DNA from: Luteimonas sp. S4-F44
GTDB taxonomy: Bacteria > Pseudomonadota > Gammaproteobacteria > Xanthomonadales > Xanthomonadaceae
Assembly: GCF_022637415.1 (NCBI RefSeq)
Contig: NZ_CP093340.1
Span: 992,001 to 1,056,000, forward strand
Direction: 5' to 3'
DNA length: 64,000 nucleotides
Shown: piece by piece, positions 1 through 10,984 of the stretch
How the letters are laid out: the number at the start of each line of letters is the position of its first letter
Numbering within the stretch: the first letter of the stretch is position 1
Program-made: the position numbers and the translations under genes
Notes under the pieces: model-generated
Databases searched by the model: none
The model's input: only the letters and a program-made list of their open reading frames with translations
What the model was told of the DNA's origin: nothing

Positions 1-2
1 CC

Positions 3-437
3 GATTTCTTCCTGATCGCGCGCACCGATGCGATCCAGGTCGACGGCGTGGAGGCCGCGATCGAACGCGCGATCGCCTGCGTCGAGGCCGGCGCCGACGG
101 CATCTTCGCCGAGGCGGCCTACGATCTGGAGACCTACCACCGGTTCGTCGATGCGGTGAAGGTGCCGGTGCTGGCCAACATCACCGAGTTCGGCAAGACG
201 CCGCTGTTCACCCGCGACGAGCTGGCCTCGGCAGGCGTTGCGATCCAGTTGTTCCCGCTATCGGCGTTCCGCGCCGCCAACAAGGCCGCCGAGCTTGTCT
301 ATACCGCGGTGCGCCGCGACGGCCACCAGCAACACGTCGTCGATGCGATGCAGACCCGCGAGGAACTCTACGAGCGCATCGGCTACCACGCCTTCGAGCA
401 GCGGCTGGACGCGCTGTTCGCATCCAACAAGCAGTAA
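3..437 (+). CDS. prpB: 2-methylisocitrate lyase PrpB, C-terminal part (cut by window start)
   Basis: Cleaves 2-methylisocitrate to pyruvate and succinate, the last step of the methylcitrate cycle of propionate breakdown. Only the last 144 codons are present; the frame is open to the left edge and begins with the FLIARTDA stretch of the isocitrate lyase/PEP mutase family, followed by the GADGIFAEA segment of the TIM barrel. It ends in KQ-stop 33 bases before prpC, on the same strand, so the two are probably co-transcribed. The identification rests on the family motif plus the prpC-acnD-prpF genes that follow. Confidence 0.92.
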   Translation, partial: DFFLIARTDAIQVDGVEAAIERAIACVEAGADGIFAEAAYDLETYHRFVDAVKVPVLANITEFGKTPLFTRDELASAGVAIQLFPLSAFRAANKAAELVYTAVRRDGHQQHVVDAMQTREELYERIGYHAFEQRLDALFASNKQ

Positions 438-470
438 GCGATCCATCCAGGCATTCACCGGAGATCCCAG

Positions 471-1634
471 ATGAGCGAGACCACCGCTACCACCGCCCCC
501 GGCTTCAAGCCGAAGAAGTCCGTCGCGCTGAGCGGCACTGCCGCCGGCAACACCGCGCTGTGCACGGTCGGCCGCAGCGGCAACGACCTGCACTACCGCG
601 GCTACGACATCCTCGACCTCGCGCGTACCAGCGAGTTCGAAGAGATCGCCTATCTGCTGGTCCACGGCAAGCTGCCCAACGAGGCCGAGTTGCGCGGCTA
701 CAAGGCCAAGCTCAAGTCGCTGCGCGGCCTGCCGGCGGCGGTCAAGGCGGCGCTGGAAGAACTGCCGCCGTCGGCGCATCCGATGGACGTCATGCGCACT
801 GGCGTGTCGGTGCTCGGTTGCGTGCTGCCGGAAAAGGACGACCACAACCATCCGGGTGCGCGCGACATCGCCGACAAGCTGATGGCCAGCCTCGGCTCGA
901 TGCTGCTGTACTGGTACCACTGGAGCCACAACGGTCGGGTCATCGACGTGGAGACCGACGACGACTCGATCGGCGGGCATTTCCTGCACCTGCTGCACGG
1001 CGTCCCGCCGCGCGAGTCGTGGGTCCGGGCGATGCACACCTCGCTGATCCTTTACGCCGAGCACGAGTTCAATGCCTCGACGTTCGCCAGCCGCGTGATC
1101 GCGGGCACCGGCAGCGACCTGTATTCGTGCATTGCTGGCGGCATCGGCGCGCTGCGCGGGCCCAAGCACGGCGGCGCCAACGAGGTCGCCTTCGAAGTGC
1201 AGAAGCGCTACGACACGCCCGACGAGGCGGAGGCCGACATTCGGGCGCGTGTGGAGAAGAAGGAAGTGATCATCGGCTTCGGCCACCCGGTCTATACCGT
1301 CAGCGATCCGCGCAACGAGGTCATCAAGGAGGTCGCGCGGGAACTGTCCGACGAGGTCGGCAGTCGCAAGATGTACGACATCGCCGAGCGCCTGGAGGCG
1401 GTGATGTGGGACATCAAGAAGATGTTCCCCAACCTCGACTGGTTCAGCGCGGTGAGCTACCACATGATGGGCGTGCCGACGGCGATGTTCACCCCGCTGT
1501 TTGTCATCGCGCGCACCGCGGGTTGGAGCGCGCACGTCATCGAGCAGCGCATCGACGGAAAGATCATCCGCCCCAGTGCGCACTACACCGGTCCGGAGGA
1601 CCAGCCGTTCGTGCCGCTCGCCGAGCGTAAGTAA
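471..1634 (+). CDS. prpC: 2-methylcitrate synthase PrpC
   Basis: Condenses propionyl-CoA with oxaloacetate to 2-methylcitrate. The 387-residue product has the normal length of the short citrate synthase family. Catalytic-site segments are visible: AEHEFNAST near residue 196, PKHGGAN with His233 and GFGHPVY with His272. The start has GGAG about eight bases upstream. Citrate synthase proper cannot be excluded from sequence alone, but the position between prpB and acnD makes the methylcitrate role much more likely. The 152 bases after it hold two palindromes rather than a simple operon junction. Confidence 0.95.
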   Translation: MSETTATTAPGFKPKKSVALSGTAAGNTALCTVGRSGNDLHYRGYDILDLARTSEFEEIAYLLVHGKLPNEAELRGYKAKLKSLRGLPAAVKAALEELPPSAHPMDVMRTGVSVLGCVLPEKDDHNHPGARDIADKLMASLGSMLLYWYHWSHNGRVIDVETDDDSIGGHFLHLLHGVPPRESWVRAMHTSLILYAEHEFNASTFASRVIAGTGSDLYSCIAGGIGALRGPKHGGANEVAFEVQKRYDTPDEAEADIRARVEKKEVIIGFGHPVYTVSDPRNEVIKEVARELSDEVGSRKMYDIAERLEAVMWDIKKMFPNLDWFSAVSYHMMGVPTAMFTPLFVIARTAGWSAHVIEQRIDGKIIRPSAHYTGPEDQPFVPLAERK

Positions 1635-1645
1635 ACGCAGATCTT

Positions 1646-1667
1646 CTTCTCCCGCTCGCGGGAGAAG
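1646..1667. repeat. Short intergenic palindrome after prpC
   Basis: A perfect inverted repeat with arms CTTCTCCCG and CGGGAGAAG and a four-base loop lies just after the prpC stop. No T-run follows, so it is not a standard intrinsic terminator. Its core (CTCCCG...CGGGAG) resembles the other CTCCC/GGGAG palindromes of this window. Confidence 0.6.
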
Positions 1668-1730
1668 CGGACGCGTCGCCGCGGAGGCGGGCGCGTGGTC
1701 CGCCTGGGGTGCGCCCCATCCGCCTTCGGC

Positions 1731-1754
1731 CCCTTCCCCGCAAGCGGGGGAGGG
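1731..1754. repeat. CCC(T)TCCCCGCAAGCGGGGGAGGG-type intergenic palindrome
   Basis: Arms CCCTTCCCCG and CGGGGGAGGG around CAAG, upstream of acnD. The same core recurs at 54759-54782 and 62789-62809, and in related form on both sides of the DUF559 cassette at 4407-4834. Dispersed REP-like element; its function is unknown. Confidence 0.7.
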
Positions 1755-1786
1755 ACTGCCACTGTCCTTCTTCGAAGTAGCCAGCC

Positions 1787-4399
1787 ATGAACAGCCAGCA
1801 CCGCAAGCCCCTTCCCGGTACCGACCTCGACTGGTTCGACGCGCGCGAGGCGGTCGAGGCGTTGTCGCCCGGCGCCTTCGATCGCATGTCCTACACGGCT
1901 CGGGTGCATGCCGAGAACCTCGTGCGGCGCTGCGATCCGGCGCTGCTCGACGATGCGCTGCGGCAGCTGATCGAGTTGCGTCGCGACCTCGACTTCCCGT
2001 GGTATCCGGCGCGCGTGGTCTGTCACGACATCCTCGGCCAGACTGCGCTGGTGGACCTGGCGGGCCTGCGCGATGCGATCGCCGAGCAGGGGGGCGATCC
2101 GGCCAAGGTCAATCCGGTGGTGCCGGTGCAGCTGATCGTCGACCACTCGCTGGCGGTGGAATGCGGCGGCTTCGACCCCGATGCGTTCACCAAGAATCGG
2201 GCGATCGAGGACCGGCGTAATGCCGACCGTTTCGACTTCATCGACTGGACCAAGCGTGCGTTCCGCAACGTTGAGGTGATTCCGCCGGGCAACGGGATCA
2301 TGCACCAGATCAACCTGGAGAAGATGTCGCCGGTGATCTACACCCAGCATGCCCTCCAAGGGCGCGGCGTCGCGTTTCCCGACACCTGCGTCGGCACCGA
2401 CAGCCACACGCCGCATGTCGATGCGCTGGGGGTCATCGCGATCGGGGTCGGCGGCCTGGAGGCGGAGAACGTCATGCTCGGACGCGCGTCGTGGATGCGC
2501 ACGCCCGAGATCGTCGGCGTGGAGCTGGCGGGCCGGCCAGGGCCCGGCATCACCGCGACCGACGTGGTGCTGGCGCTGACCGAGTTCCTGCGCAAGTCGA
2601 AGGTGGTCGGCGCGTATCTGGAGTTCCGCGGCCCGGGTGCGGCCGCGCTGACCATCGGCGACCGCGCGACGATCTCCAACATGGCGCCCGAATATGGCGC
2701 GACCGCGGCGATGTTCTTCATCGACGACAACACGCTCGACTATCTGCGTCTGACCGGTCGCGACGACGCCCAGGTGCAACTGGTGGAGACCTACGCCAAG
2801 ACGGCCGGCCTGTGGGCCGATGCGCTCGAGGGCGCGCAGTACGAGCGCACGCTGCACTTCGATCTGTCGAGCGTGGTGCGCAACATGGCCGGCCCCTCGA
2901 ATCCGCACAAGCGGGTCGCGACCCGCGACCTCGCCGCCAACGGCATCGCCGGCGCGTGGGAGATGCCGCTTGAGGGCACGATGCCCGATGGCGCGGTGAT
3001 CATCGCCGCGATCACCAGTTGCACCAACACCTCCAATCCGCGCAACGTGATCGCCGCCGGCCTGCTGGCGCGCAACGCGAACGCGCGCGGTCTGCTGCGC
3101 AAGCCGTGGGTCAAGACCTCGCTGGCGCCCGGGTCGAAGGCAGTCGAGCTGTATCTGCGCGAGAGCGGCCTGCTGCCCGAACTCGAGCAATTGGGCTTTG
3201 GCATCGTCGGGTTCGCCTGCACCACCTGCAACGGCATGAGTGGTGCACTGGATCCGGCGATCCAGCAGGAGATCATCGATCGCGACCTTTATGCCACCGC
3301 GGTGCTCAGCGGCAATCGCAACTTCGACGGGCGCATCCACCCTTACGCCAAGCAGGCGTTCCTGGCCTCGCCGCCGCTGGTGATCGCCTACGCGATCGCC
3401 GGCACCGTGCGCTTCGACATCGAACAGGATGCGCTCGGGATCGACGCCGACGGCCATGCGGTCACGCTCAAGGACATCTGGCCGAGCGACGAGGAGATCG
3501 ACGCGGTGGTCAAGGCCAGCGTCAAGCCGGAACAATTCCGCGCCGTCTACGGCCCGATGTTCAAGCTGCACGTCGATACCGGCGAGCGCGTCGCGCCGTT
3601 GTACGACTGGCGGCCGATGAGCACCTACATCCGGCGCCCGCCGTACTGGGAAGGCGCGTTGGCCGGCGAACGCACGCTGCGCGGGATGCGTCCGCTGGCG
3701 GTGCTGGGCGACAACATCACCACCGACCATTTGTCGCCGTCGAATGCCATCCTCGCCAGCAGCGCGGCCGGCGAGTATCTGGCGAAGATGGGCGTGCCCG
3801 AAGAGGACTTCAATTCCTACGCCACCCACCGCGGCGACCACCTGACCGCGCAGCGGGCGACCTTCGCCAACCCGAAGTTGATCAACGAGATGGCCGTGGT
3901 CGATGGCGAGGTCAAGCAGGGCTCACTGGCGCGGATCGAACCCGAGGGCCAGGTCGTGCGCATGTGGGAAGCGATCGAGACCTACATGGCACGCCGCCAG
4001 CCGTTGATCATCGTCGCCGGCGCGGACTACGGCCAGGGCAGCTCGCGCGACTGGGCCGCCAAGGGCGTGCGCCTGGCCGGCGTGGAGGCGATCGTGGCCG
4101 AGGGCTTCGAGCGCATCCACCGGACCAACTTGATCGGCATGGGCGTGCTGCCGCTGGAGTTCCAGCCCGGGACCACGCGGCTGACACTGAGCATCGACGG
4201 CACCGAGACCTTCGATGTGATTGGCGAGCGCACCCCGCGCGCGATGCTGACCCTGGCGATCCACCGCAAGGACGGCACGCAGCTCGCGGTCCCGGTGACC
4301 TGCCGTCTCGACACCGCCGAAGAAGTCTCGATCTATGAGGCCGGCGGCGTGCTGCAGCGCTTCGCGCAGGATTTCCTGGAATCGTCAAAGGCCGCATGA
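1787..4399 (+). CDS. acnD: Fe/S-dependent 2-methylcitrate dehydratase AcnD
   Basis: Aconitase-family enzyme that dehydrates 2-methylcitrate to 2-methylaconitate, which PrpF then isomerises. The 870-residue product matches AcnD length. The 4Fe-4S ligands are seen as Cys412 in SCTNTSNPRN and Cys478/Cys481 in the CTTCNGMSG motif; the C-terminal swivel domain carries GADYGQGSSRDWAA. It is distinguished from housekeeping AcnA by the prpBC/prpF context, not by a unique residue. The gap before prpF, normally short, is occupied by a palindrome-flanked DUF559 cassette that starts seven bases after the acnD stop. Confidence 0.94.
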   Translation: MNSQHRKPLPGTDLDWFDAREAVEALSPGAFDRMSYTARVHAENLVRRCDPALLDDALRQLIELRRDLDFPWYPARVVCHDILGQTALVDLAGLRDAIAEQGGDPAKVNPVVPVQLIVDHSLAVECGGFDPDAFTKNRAIEDRRNADRFDFIDWTKRAFRNVEVIPPGNGIMHQINLEKMSPVIYTQHALQGRGVAFPDTCVGTDSHTPHVDALGVIAIGVGGLEAENVMLGRASWMRTPEIVGVELAGRPGPGITATDVVLALTEFLRKSKVVGAYLEFRGPGAAALTIGDRATISNMAPEYGATAAMFFIDDNTLDYLRLTGRDDAQVQLVETYAKTAGLWADALEGAQYERTLHFDLSSVVRNMAGPSNPHKRVATRDLAANGIAGAWEMPLEGTMPDGAVIIAAITSCTNTSNPRNVIAAGLLARNANARGLLRKPWVKTSLAPGSKAVELYLRESGLLPELEQLGFGIVGFACTTCNGMSGALDPAIQQEIIDRDLYATAVLSGNRNFDGRIHPYAKQAFLASPPLVIAYAIAGTVRFDIEQDALGIDADGHAVTLKDIWPSDEEIDAVVKASVKPEQFRAVYGPMFKLHVDTGERVAPLYDWRPMSTYIRRPPYWEGALAGERTLRGMRPLAVLGDNITTDHLSPSNAILASSAAGEYLAKMGVPEEDFNSYATHRGDHLTAQRATFANPKLINEMAVVDGEVKQGSLARIEPEGQVVRMWEAIETYMARRQPLIIVAGADYGQGSSRDWAAKGVRLAGVEAIVAEGFERIHRTNLIGMGVLPLEFQPGTTRLTLSIDGTETFDVIGERTPRAMLTLAIHRKDGTQLAVPVTCRLDTAEEVSIYEAGGVLQRFAQDFLESSKAA

Positions 4400-4406
4400 T
4401 CGAAAG

Positions 4407-4464
4407 CCCCTCTCCCCTTGCGGGACTAGGTGCCCGCCGGGGTAGAGGGGTTGGGGAGAGGGGG
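4407..4464. repeat. Left palindromic flank of the DUF559 cassette
   Basis: Imperfect hairpin starting CCCCTCTCCCC and ending TTGGGGAGAGGGGG. Its G-rich right arm ends one base before the ATG at 4466 and supplies the purine-rich ribosome-binding sequence of the DUF559 frame. Confidence 0.75.
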
Positions 4465-4465
4465 A

Positions 4466-6094
4466 ATGGATCAACGCGCATTCGCCAAAACGCTGCGTCG
4501 AAACATGACCGACGCCGAGCATCTGCTCTGGCGTCACCTCCGTGCCCACCGCTTCGATGGACAGAAGTTCCGCCGCCAGCAGCCGATCGGTCCTTACGTG
4601 GTCGACTTCGTGCATTTCGGTGCACGCCTGATCGTCGAGGCGGACGGCAGCCAGCACGCCGATTCGCCGAAGGATGCAGGTCGCGATGCGTGGTTGAAAG
4701 AGCAGGGCTTCCAAGTACTGCGCTTCTGGAATGACGACGTCCTGCAATGCACGGAGGCGGTGCTTGAAGCCATCTGGCATACGTTGCGGGAAGCACCCCT
4801 CTCCCCCGACCCCTCTCCCGCAAGGGGAGAGGGGAGACAAGCAAAGCAGCCTTTCTCCCGTGAGGGAGACAAGCCGACGACAAGTGAGAACGCCATGACC
4901 TGCACCCCGCAACTCCGCATTCCCGCCACCTACATGCGTGGCGGCACGTCCAAAGGCGTGTTCTTCCGGCTCGAAGACCTGCCGACCGCGGCGCAGGTGC
5001 CGGGCGCGGCGCGCGATGCGCTGTTGATGCGGGTGATCGGGTCGCCCGATCCTTATGCCAAGCACACTGATGGCATGGGCGGCGCCACGTCGTCGACCAG
5101 CAAATGCGTGATCATCGCCAAGTCCACGCAGCCCGACCACGACGTCGACTACCTCTATGGCCAGGTGGCGATCGACAGCGCGTTCGTCGACTGGAGCGGC
5201 AACTGCGGCAATCTGAGCACGGCCGTCGGCCCGTTCGCGATCGCCAACGGCTTCGTCGATTCTTCGCGCATCCCAGAACACGGCACCGTCGCGGTGCGCG
5301 TGTGGCAGGCCAACATTGGCAAGACCATCGTGGTCCACGTGCCGATTGCGGGGGGGCAGGTGCAGGAGACAGGCGATTTCGAACTCGACGGGGTGACGTT
5401 CCCGGCCGCGGAGATCGTGCTGGAGTTCGTCGATCCTGCCGACGAGGGCGAAGGGGAGGGCGGCGGTGCGATGTTCCCGACCGGCCACCTCGTCGACGAT
5501 CTCGAGGTCCCGGGCATCGGCACGCTGCGCGCGACGATGATCAATGCCGGCATCCCGACGATCTTCATCGACGCTGCGGCGATCGGCTACACCGGCAGCG
5601 AGCTGCAGGACGCGATCAACGGCGACGCGAAGGCGCTGGCGATGTTCGAGACGATCCGCGCGCACGGTGCGCTGCGCATGGGGCTCATCGGCGATCTCGC
5701 CGAGGCGTCCAGGCGCCAGCACACGCCCAAGGTCGCGTTCGTGGCGCCGCCGCGCGATCACGTGGTGTCGAGCGGCAAGGCGATCGCTGCGGGGGACATC
5801 GACCTGCTGGTGCGCGCGCTGTCGATGGGCAAGCTGCATCACGCGATGATGGGCACAGCAGCGGTCGCGATCGCCACGGCCGCCGCGATTCCCGGCACGC
5901 TGGTCAGCGACGCGGCCGGCGGCGGTGCGCGCACGTCGGTGCGCTTCGGGCACCCGTCGGGCACGCTGCGGGTCGGCGCCGAAGCGGTGGAGGTCGACGG
6001 CCGCTGGACCGTGGCCAGGGCGATCATGTCCCGCTCGGCGCGGGTGCTGATGGACGGTGCGGTCCGCGTGCCTGCCGACACGCTGCCCGGCTGA
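4466..6094 (+). CDS. DUF559 endonuclease-like domain reading in frame into PrpF (542 residues)
   Basis: The frame opens at an ATG preceded by GGGGAGAGGGGGA and has no stop until the end of prpF. Residues 1-108 are a DUF559 domain, a small PD-(D/E)XK-type nuclease fold: TDAEHLLWRHLR, KFRRQQPIGPYVVDF with Asp47, and the E-x-D pair Glu58/Asp60 in LIVEADGSQH. Residues 111-136 (PLSPDPSPARGEG and onward) are encoded by the right-hand palindrome. Residue 144 is the normal PrpF start. The cell could make a fusion, a free PrpF from the internal start, or both. Nuclease activity is inferred from the family and has no support from the neighbours. Confidence 0.7.
   Translation: MDQRAFAKTLRRNMTDAEHLLWRHLRAHRFDGQKFRRQQPIGPYVVDFVHFGARLIVEADGSQHADSPKDAGRDAWLKEQGFQVLRFWNDDVLQCTEAVLEAIWHTLREAPLSPDPSPARGEGRQAKQPFSREGDKPTTSENAMTCTPQLRIPATYMRGGTSKGVFFRLEDLPTAAQVPGAARDALLMRVIGSPDPYAKHTDGMGGATSSTSKCVIIAKSTQPDHDVDYLYGQVAIDSAFVDWSGNCGNLSTAVGPFAIANGFVDSSRIPEHGTVAVRVWQANIGKTIVVHVPIAGGQVQETGDFELDGVTFPAAEIVLEFVDPADEGEGEGGGAMFPTGHLVDDLEVPGIGTLRATMINAGIPTIFIDAAAIGYTGSELQDAINGDAKALAMFETIRAHGALRMGLIGDLAEASRRQHTPKVAFVAPPRDHVVSSGKAIAAGDIDLLVRALSMGKLHHAMMGTAAVAIATAAAIPGTLVSDAAGGGARTSVRFGHPSGTLRVGAEAVEVDGRWTVARAIMSRSARVLMDGAVRVPADTLPG
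4796..4834. repeat. Right palindromic flank of the DUF559 cassette
   Basis: Contains CCCCTCTCCCCCGACCCC followed by a hairpin with CCCTCTCCC and GGGGAGAGGGG arms. It is translated as part of the DUF559-PrpF linker. A further CTCCCGTGAGGGAG palindrome follows at about 4855-4868. Confidence 0.75.
4895..6094 (+). CDS. prpF: 2-methylaconitate cis-trans isomerase PrpF
   Basis: Isomerises the 2-methylaconitate made by AcnD so that aconitase can hydrate it to 2-methylisocitrate. Starting at the internal ATG gives 399 residues, the normal PrpF length, with the family start motif ATYMRGGTSKGVFF. The DapF-like fold segments GNCGNLSTAVGPFA and SDAAGGGARTSVRFGHPSG are present. The only upstream ribosome-binding candidate is a weak GTGAG, so translation may depend partly on the DUF559 frame that runs into it. 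It closes the prp cluster; the next gene is on the opposite strand. Confidence 0.93.
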   Translation: MTCTPQLRIPATYMRGGTSKGVFFRLEDLPTAAQVPGAARDALLMRVIGSPDPYAKHTDGMGGATSSTSKCVIIAKSTQPDHDVDYLYGQVAIDSAFVDWSGNCGNLSTAVGPFAIANGFVDSSRIPEHGTVAVRVWQANIGKTIVVHVPIAGGQVQETGDFELDGVTFPAAEIVLEFVDPADEGEGEGGGAMFPTGHLVDDLEVPGIGTLRATMINAGIPTIFIDAAAIGYTGSELQDAINGDAKALAMFETIRAHGALRMGLIGDLAEASRRQHTPKVAFVAPPRDHVVSSGKAIAAGDIDLLVRALSMGKLHHAMMGTAAVAIATAAAIPGTLVSDAAGGGARTSVRFGHPSGTLRVGAEAVEVDGRWTVARAIMSRSARVLMDGAVRVPADTLPG

Positions 6095-6119
6095 CACCGG
6101 GCAGCGTCTGGCCTGGGGC

Positions 6120-6734
6120 CTAGAGAATGCCCTCGGCCGCCATGGCTGCGCGTACGCCCGGATCGGCCAGCATCCGCGCATCGAAGGCCTGCAAGCGATC
6201 GAGGCCGCCCAGGTCCAGTTTCAAGCGCTTGGCCCATTGCAGGGTCACGAACAGATAGGGGTCGGCGATCGAACGGGTGCCGGCAAGGAAGTCGCGACCG
6301 TCCAGCTGCGCGTCGAGGCGTTCAAAGAGGCCGCGGATCTTCCGCATGGCCTGCTTGCGCGTGCGCTCGATGGCGTCGGGATCGTCGAGGTACTTGGTGC
6401 TGCCAAACAGCGGGTGGAACGCGGGGTGCAGGTCGGCATTGAGCAGCCCGAGCCAGCGGTTGACCTCGGCGCGCCCTTCGAGCGTGCCGTCTCCGCCCAG
6501 CGCGGCTTCCGGAAAGCGGTCGGCCAGATAGTTCAGGATCGCCGCGTTCTGGGTCAGCGCCCAATCGCCATCGACCAACACCGGGACCGCGCCGGCGGGA
6601 TTGAGCGCCAGGAAAGGCGGCGCTTTCATCGTGGTCGCGTCGACAATGCGCACGTCGAACGGCGTGCCGATCCAGCGCAGCGCAATGTGGTCGGCCAGCG
6701 AACAGGCGCCGGGCTTGGTGTAGAGCGTGAGCAT
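6120..6734 (-). CDS. Glutathione S-transferase family protein
   Basis: A 204-residue cytosolic GST. The N-terminal thioredoxin-like half begins MLTLYTKPGACSLADHIALRW, with the beta-class-like Cys/Ser region at residues 10-11 and the conserved cis-Pro of AVPVLVDGDW. The all-alpha C-terminal half includes FLAGTRSIADPYLFV. I start at the ATG at 6734; the same frame stays open upstream, but that extension has no GST similarity and overlaps another gene. The substrate is not evident. It faces prpF tail to tail. Confidence 0.85.
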   Translation of the reverse strand: MLTLYTKPGACSLADHIALRWIGTPFDVRIVDATTMKAPPFLALNPAGAVPVLVDGDWALTQNAAILNYLADRFPEAALGGDGTLEGRAEVNRWLGLLNADLHPAFHPLFGSTKYLDDPDAIERTRKQAMRKIRGLFERLDAQLDGRDFLAGTRSIADPYLFVTLQWAKRLKLDLGGLDRLQAFDARMLADPGVRAAMAAEGIL

Positions 6735-6793
6735 GCAGCCTCCGGACTCGGGACGGGCGGCCATCATGCGCCCGACGCGAGCTGCGGAACACC

Positions 6794-7279
6794 TCAGCCG
6801 CGGGCGGTCGTCGTCGCGGGTGCGGCGGGCTGGGGACGCAGCCGCTGGACGCGCAGGAACGTGTGGTCGCCGATCGTCGCCACCGGCGGCGCATGGCGCC
6901 AGGCGGGGGTGGCGATGCCGTGCGCCATGAAGTGGCTCGCGCCAGGCACGATCTCGCGGCGCTCGGCGCGCGGCAGCGACCAGTTGCGCTCCGAGGCCAG
7001 GGCGACGTTGACCGCTCGGGTCCACGCGTTGGTGTTCGCCAACCGGGTCTGGGGTGACACGATGGTCGGGGCGAACTGCTTGCGCGCGGTGACCACCTCG
7101 CACATCGATTCGCCCCACAGGCCGCTTTCCTGTCGGCGCAATGCGACCTCGGCGACGGCTTCCTGTCCGCGGACCGACTGGTCGCGGGCTTCGAGATAGA
7201 CCGTCGTGCTCAGACAGAGCGAATCGGCGGCCGGCGGTGGCAGCACGGAGGCCAGCCACATCACCCATTCCAGTTTCAT
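6794..7279 (-). CDS. SleB-type cell wall hydrolase
   Basis: A 161-residue protein with the Hydrolase_2 (SleB/CwlJ) pattern: LSTTVYLEARDQSVRGQEAVAEVALRR, where the Glu of YLEAR is the likely catalytic acid, followed by SESMCEVV-like and ASHFMAHG segments. The family cuts peptidoglycan. A hydrophobic N-terminus suggests export, although no classic signal cleavage site is clear. AAGGAG lies seven bases before the start. It is followed on the same strand by the GST gene after 59 bases. Confidence 0.75.
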   Translation of the reverse strand: MKLEWVMWLASVLPPPAADSLCLSTTVYLEARDQSVRGQEAVAEVALRRQESGLWGESMCEVVTARKQFAPTIVSPQTRLANTNAWTRAVNVALASERNWSLPRAERREIVPGASHFMAHGIATPAWRHAPPVATIGDHTFLRVQRLRPQPAAPATTTARG

Positions 7280-7767
7280 CGTTGACTCCTTGCTCCGTTG
7301 CGCCGTGTCGCGCTGCGCAATGCCGGTCTGGCAGGCGCGGCGGCGACGTCGGCATGGCGTCTTGGGGAGGGCGGCGACTCTATGGCGCTTTCGCCCGGGC
7401 TCCGAGCCGCGGGATCGCGGCGGGGCCGGTGTTCCGCCAAAGGCGGGCGGAACGATGTGGCGGCACGGTATTGGTGGTTTTTCGAATCAAACGTGAATGC
7501 GCGGCACTTGTGCCGACCGCCGATCTGTGGCTGGAAACAGACCAAATGGGCTCGTATTCAGTCCGAGGCGGGATCGCGAGCGGGATCGCGTGGCGCCCAA
7601 GTTTATGAACTTTCGTTCAGCTTCGTGGCCATGTCGCAGTGCAGGCACGGCCCACATTCAGCCCGGCCCGTGGCTGCATCTACCTCCGGTAACGACCTGC
7701 GGTGCAACCGGTAGCGTCCGCCTGGCGGCGGCCCTGAGGGACCTGCGGCGTCATGCCGCAGGTACCG
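7280..7767. other. 488-base non-coding stretch between hydrolase and fadH
   Basis: I see no convincing gene here on either strand; open frames in it have arginine/proline-rich, shadow-like compositions. About 7450-7660 is visibly less GC-rich than the surroundings. It contains a close direct repeat of GCGGGATCGCG near 7570 and the fadH-side hairpin at 7741-7763. It presumably holds the promoter of the hydrolase gene. Confidence 0.5.
7741..7763. terminator. Hairpin downstream of fadH
   Basis: Perfect nine-base arms ACCTGCGGC and GCCGCAGGT around a five-base loop, five bases after the fadH stop on the minus strand. No T-run follows, so this may be a processing or partial terminator structure. 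Confidence 0.45.

Positions 7768-10980
<3,213 letters not shown>

Positions 10981-10984
<4 letters not shown>

Larger units (their letters stand above)
4407..4834. mobile_element. Putative DUF559 cassette bounded by 18-bp inverted repeats
   Basis: The left end 4407-4424 is CCCCTCTCCCCTTGCGGG and the right end 4817-4834 is its exact reverse complement. Inside these, a second pair is nearly inverted: a GGGGTTGGGGAGAGGGG stretch at 4447-4463 and CCCCTCTCCCCCGACCCC at 4796-4813. The only gene inside is a DUF559 endonuclease-like frame. The element sits between acnD and prpF, genes that are usually adjacent, so it looks inserted. No target-site duplication was identified. Mobility is an inference from the symmetry. 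Confidence 0.5.

Noticed and set aside
4430..4465. Twelve extra N-terminal codons on the DUF559 frame
   Set aside because: They lie in the palindromic flank; the ATG at 4466 has the purine-rich ribosome-binding site and begins the conserved domain.
4895..6094. prpF as a pseudogene disrupted by the cassette
   Set aside because: The PrpF frame is full length with intact motifs and its own start codon.
6735..7355. N-terminal extension of the glutathione S-transferase frame
   Set aside because: It overlaps the cell wall hydrolase gene on the same strand and has no GST-like sequence; the family start MLTLYTKPGA is at 6734.
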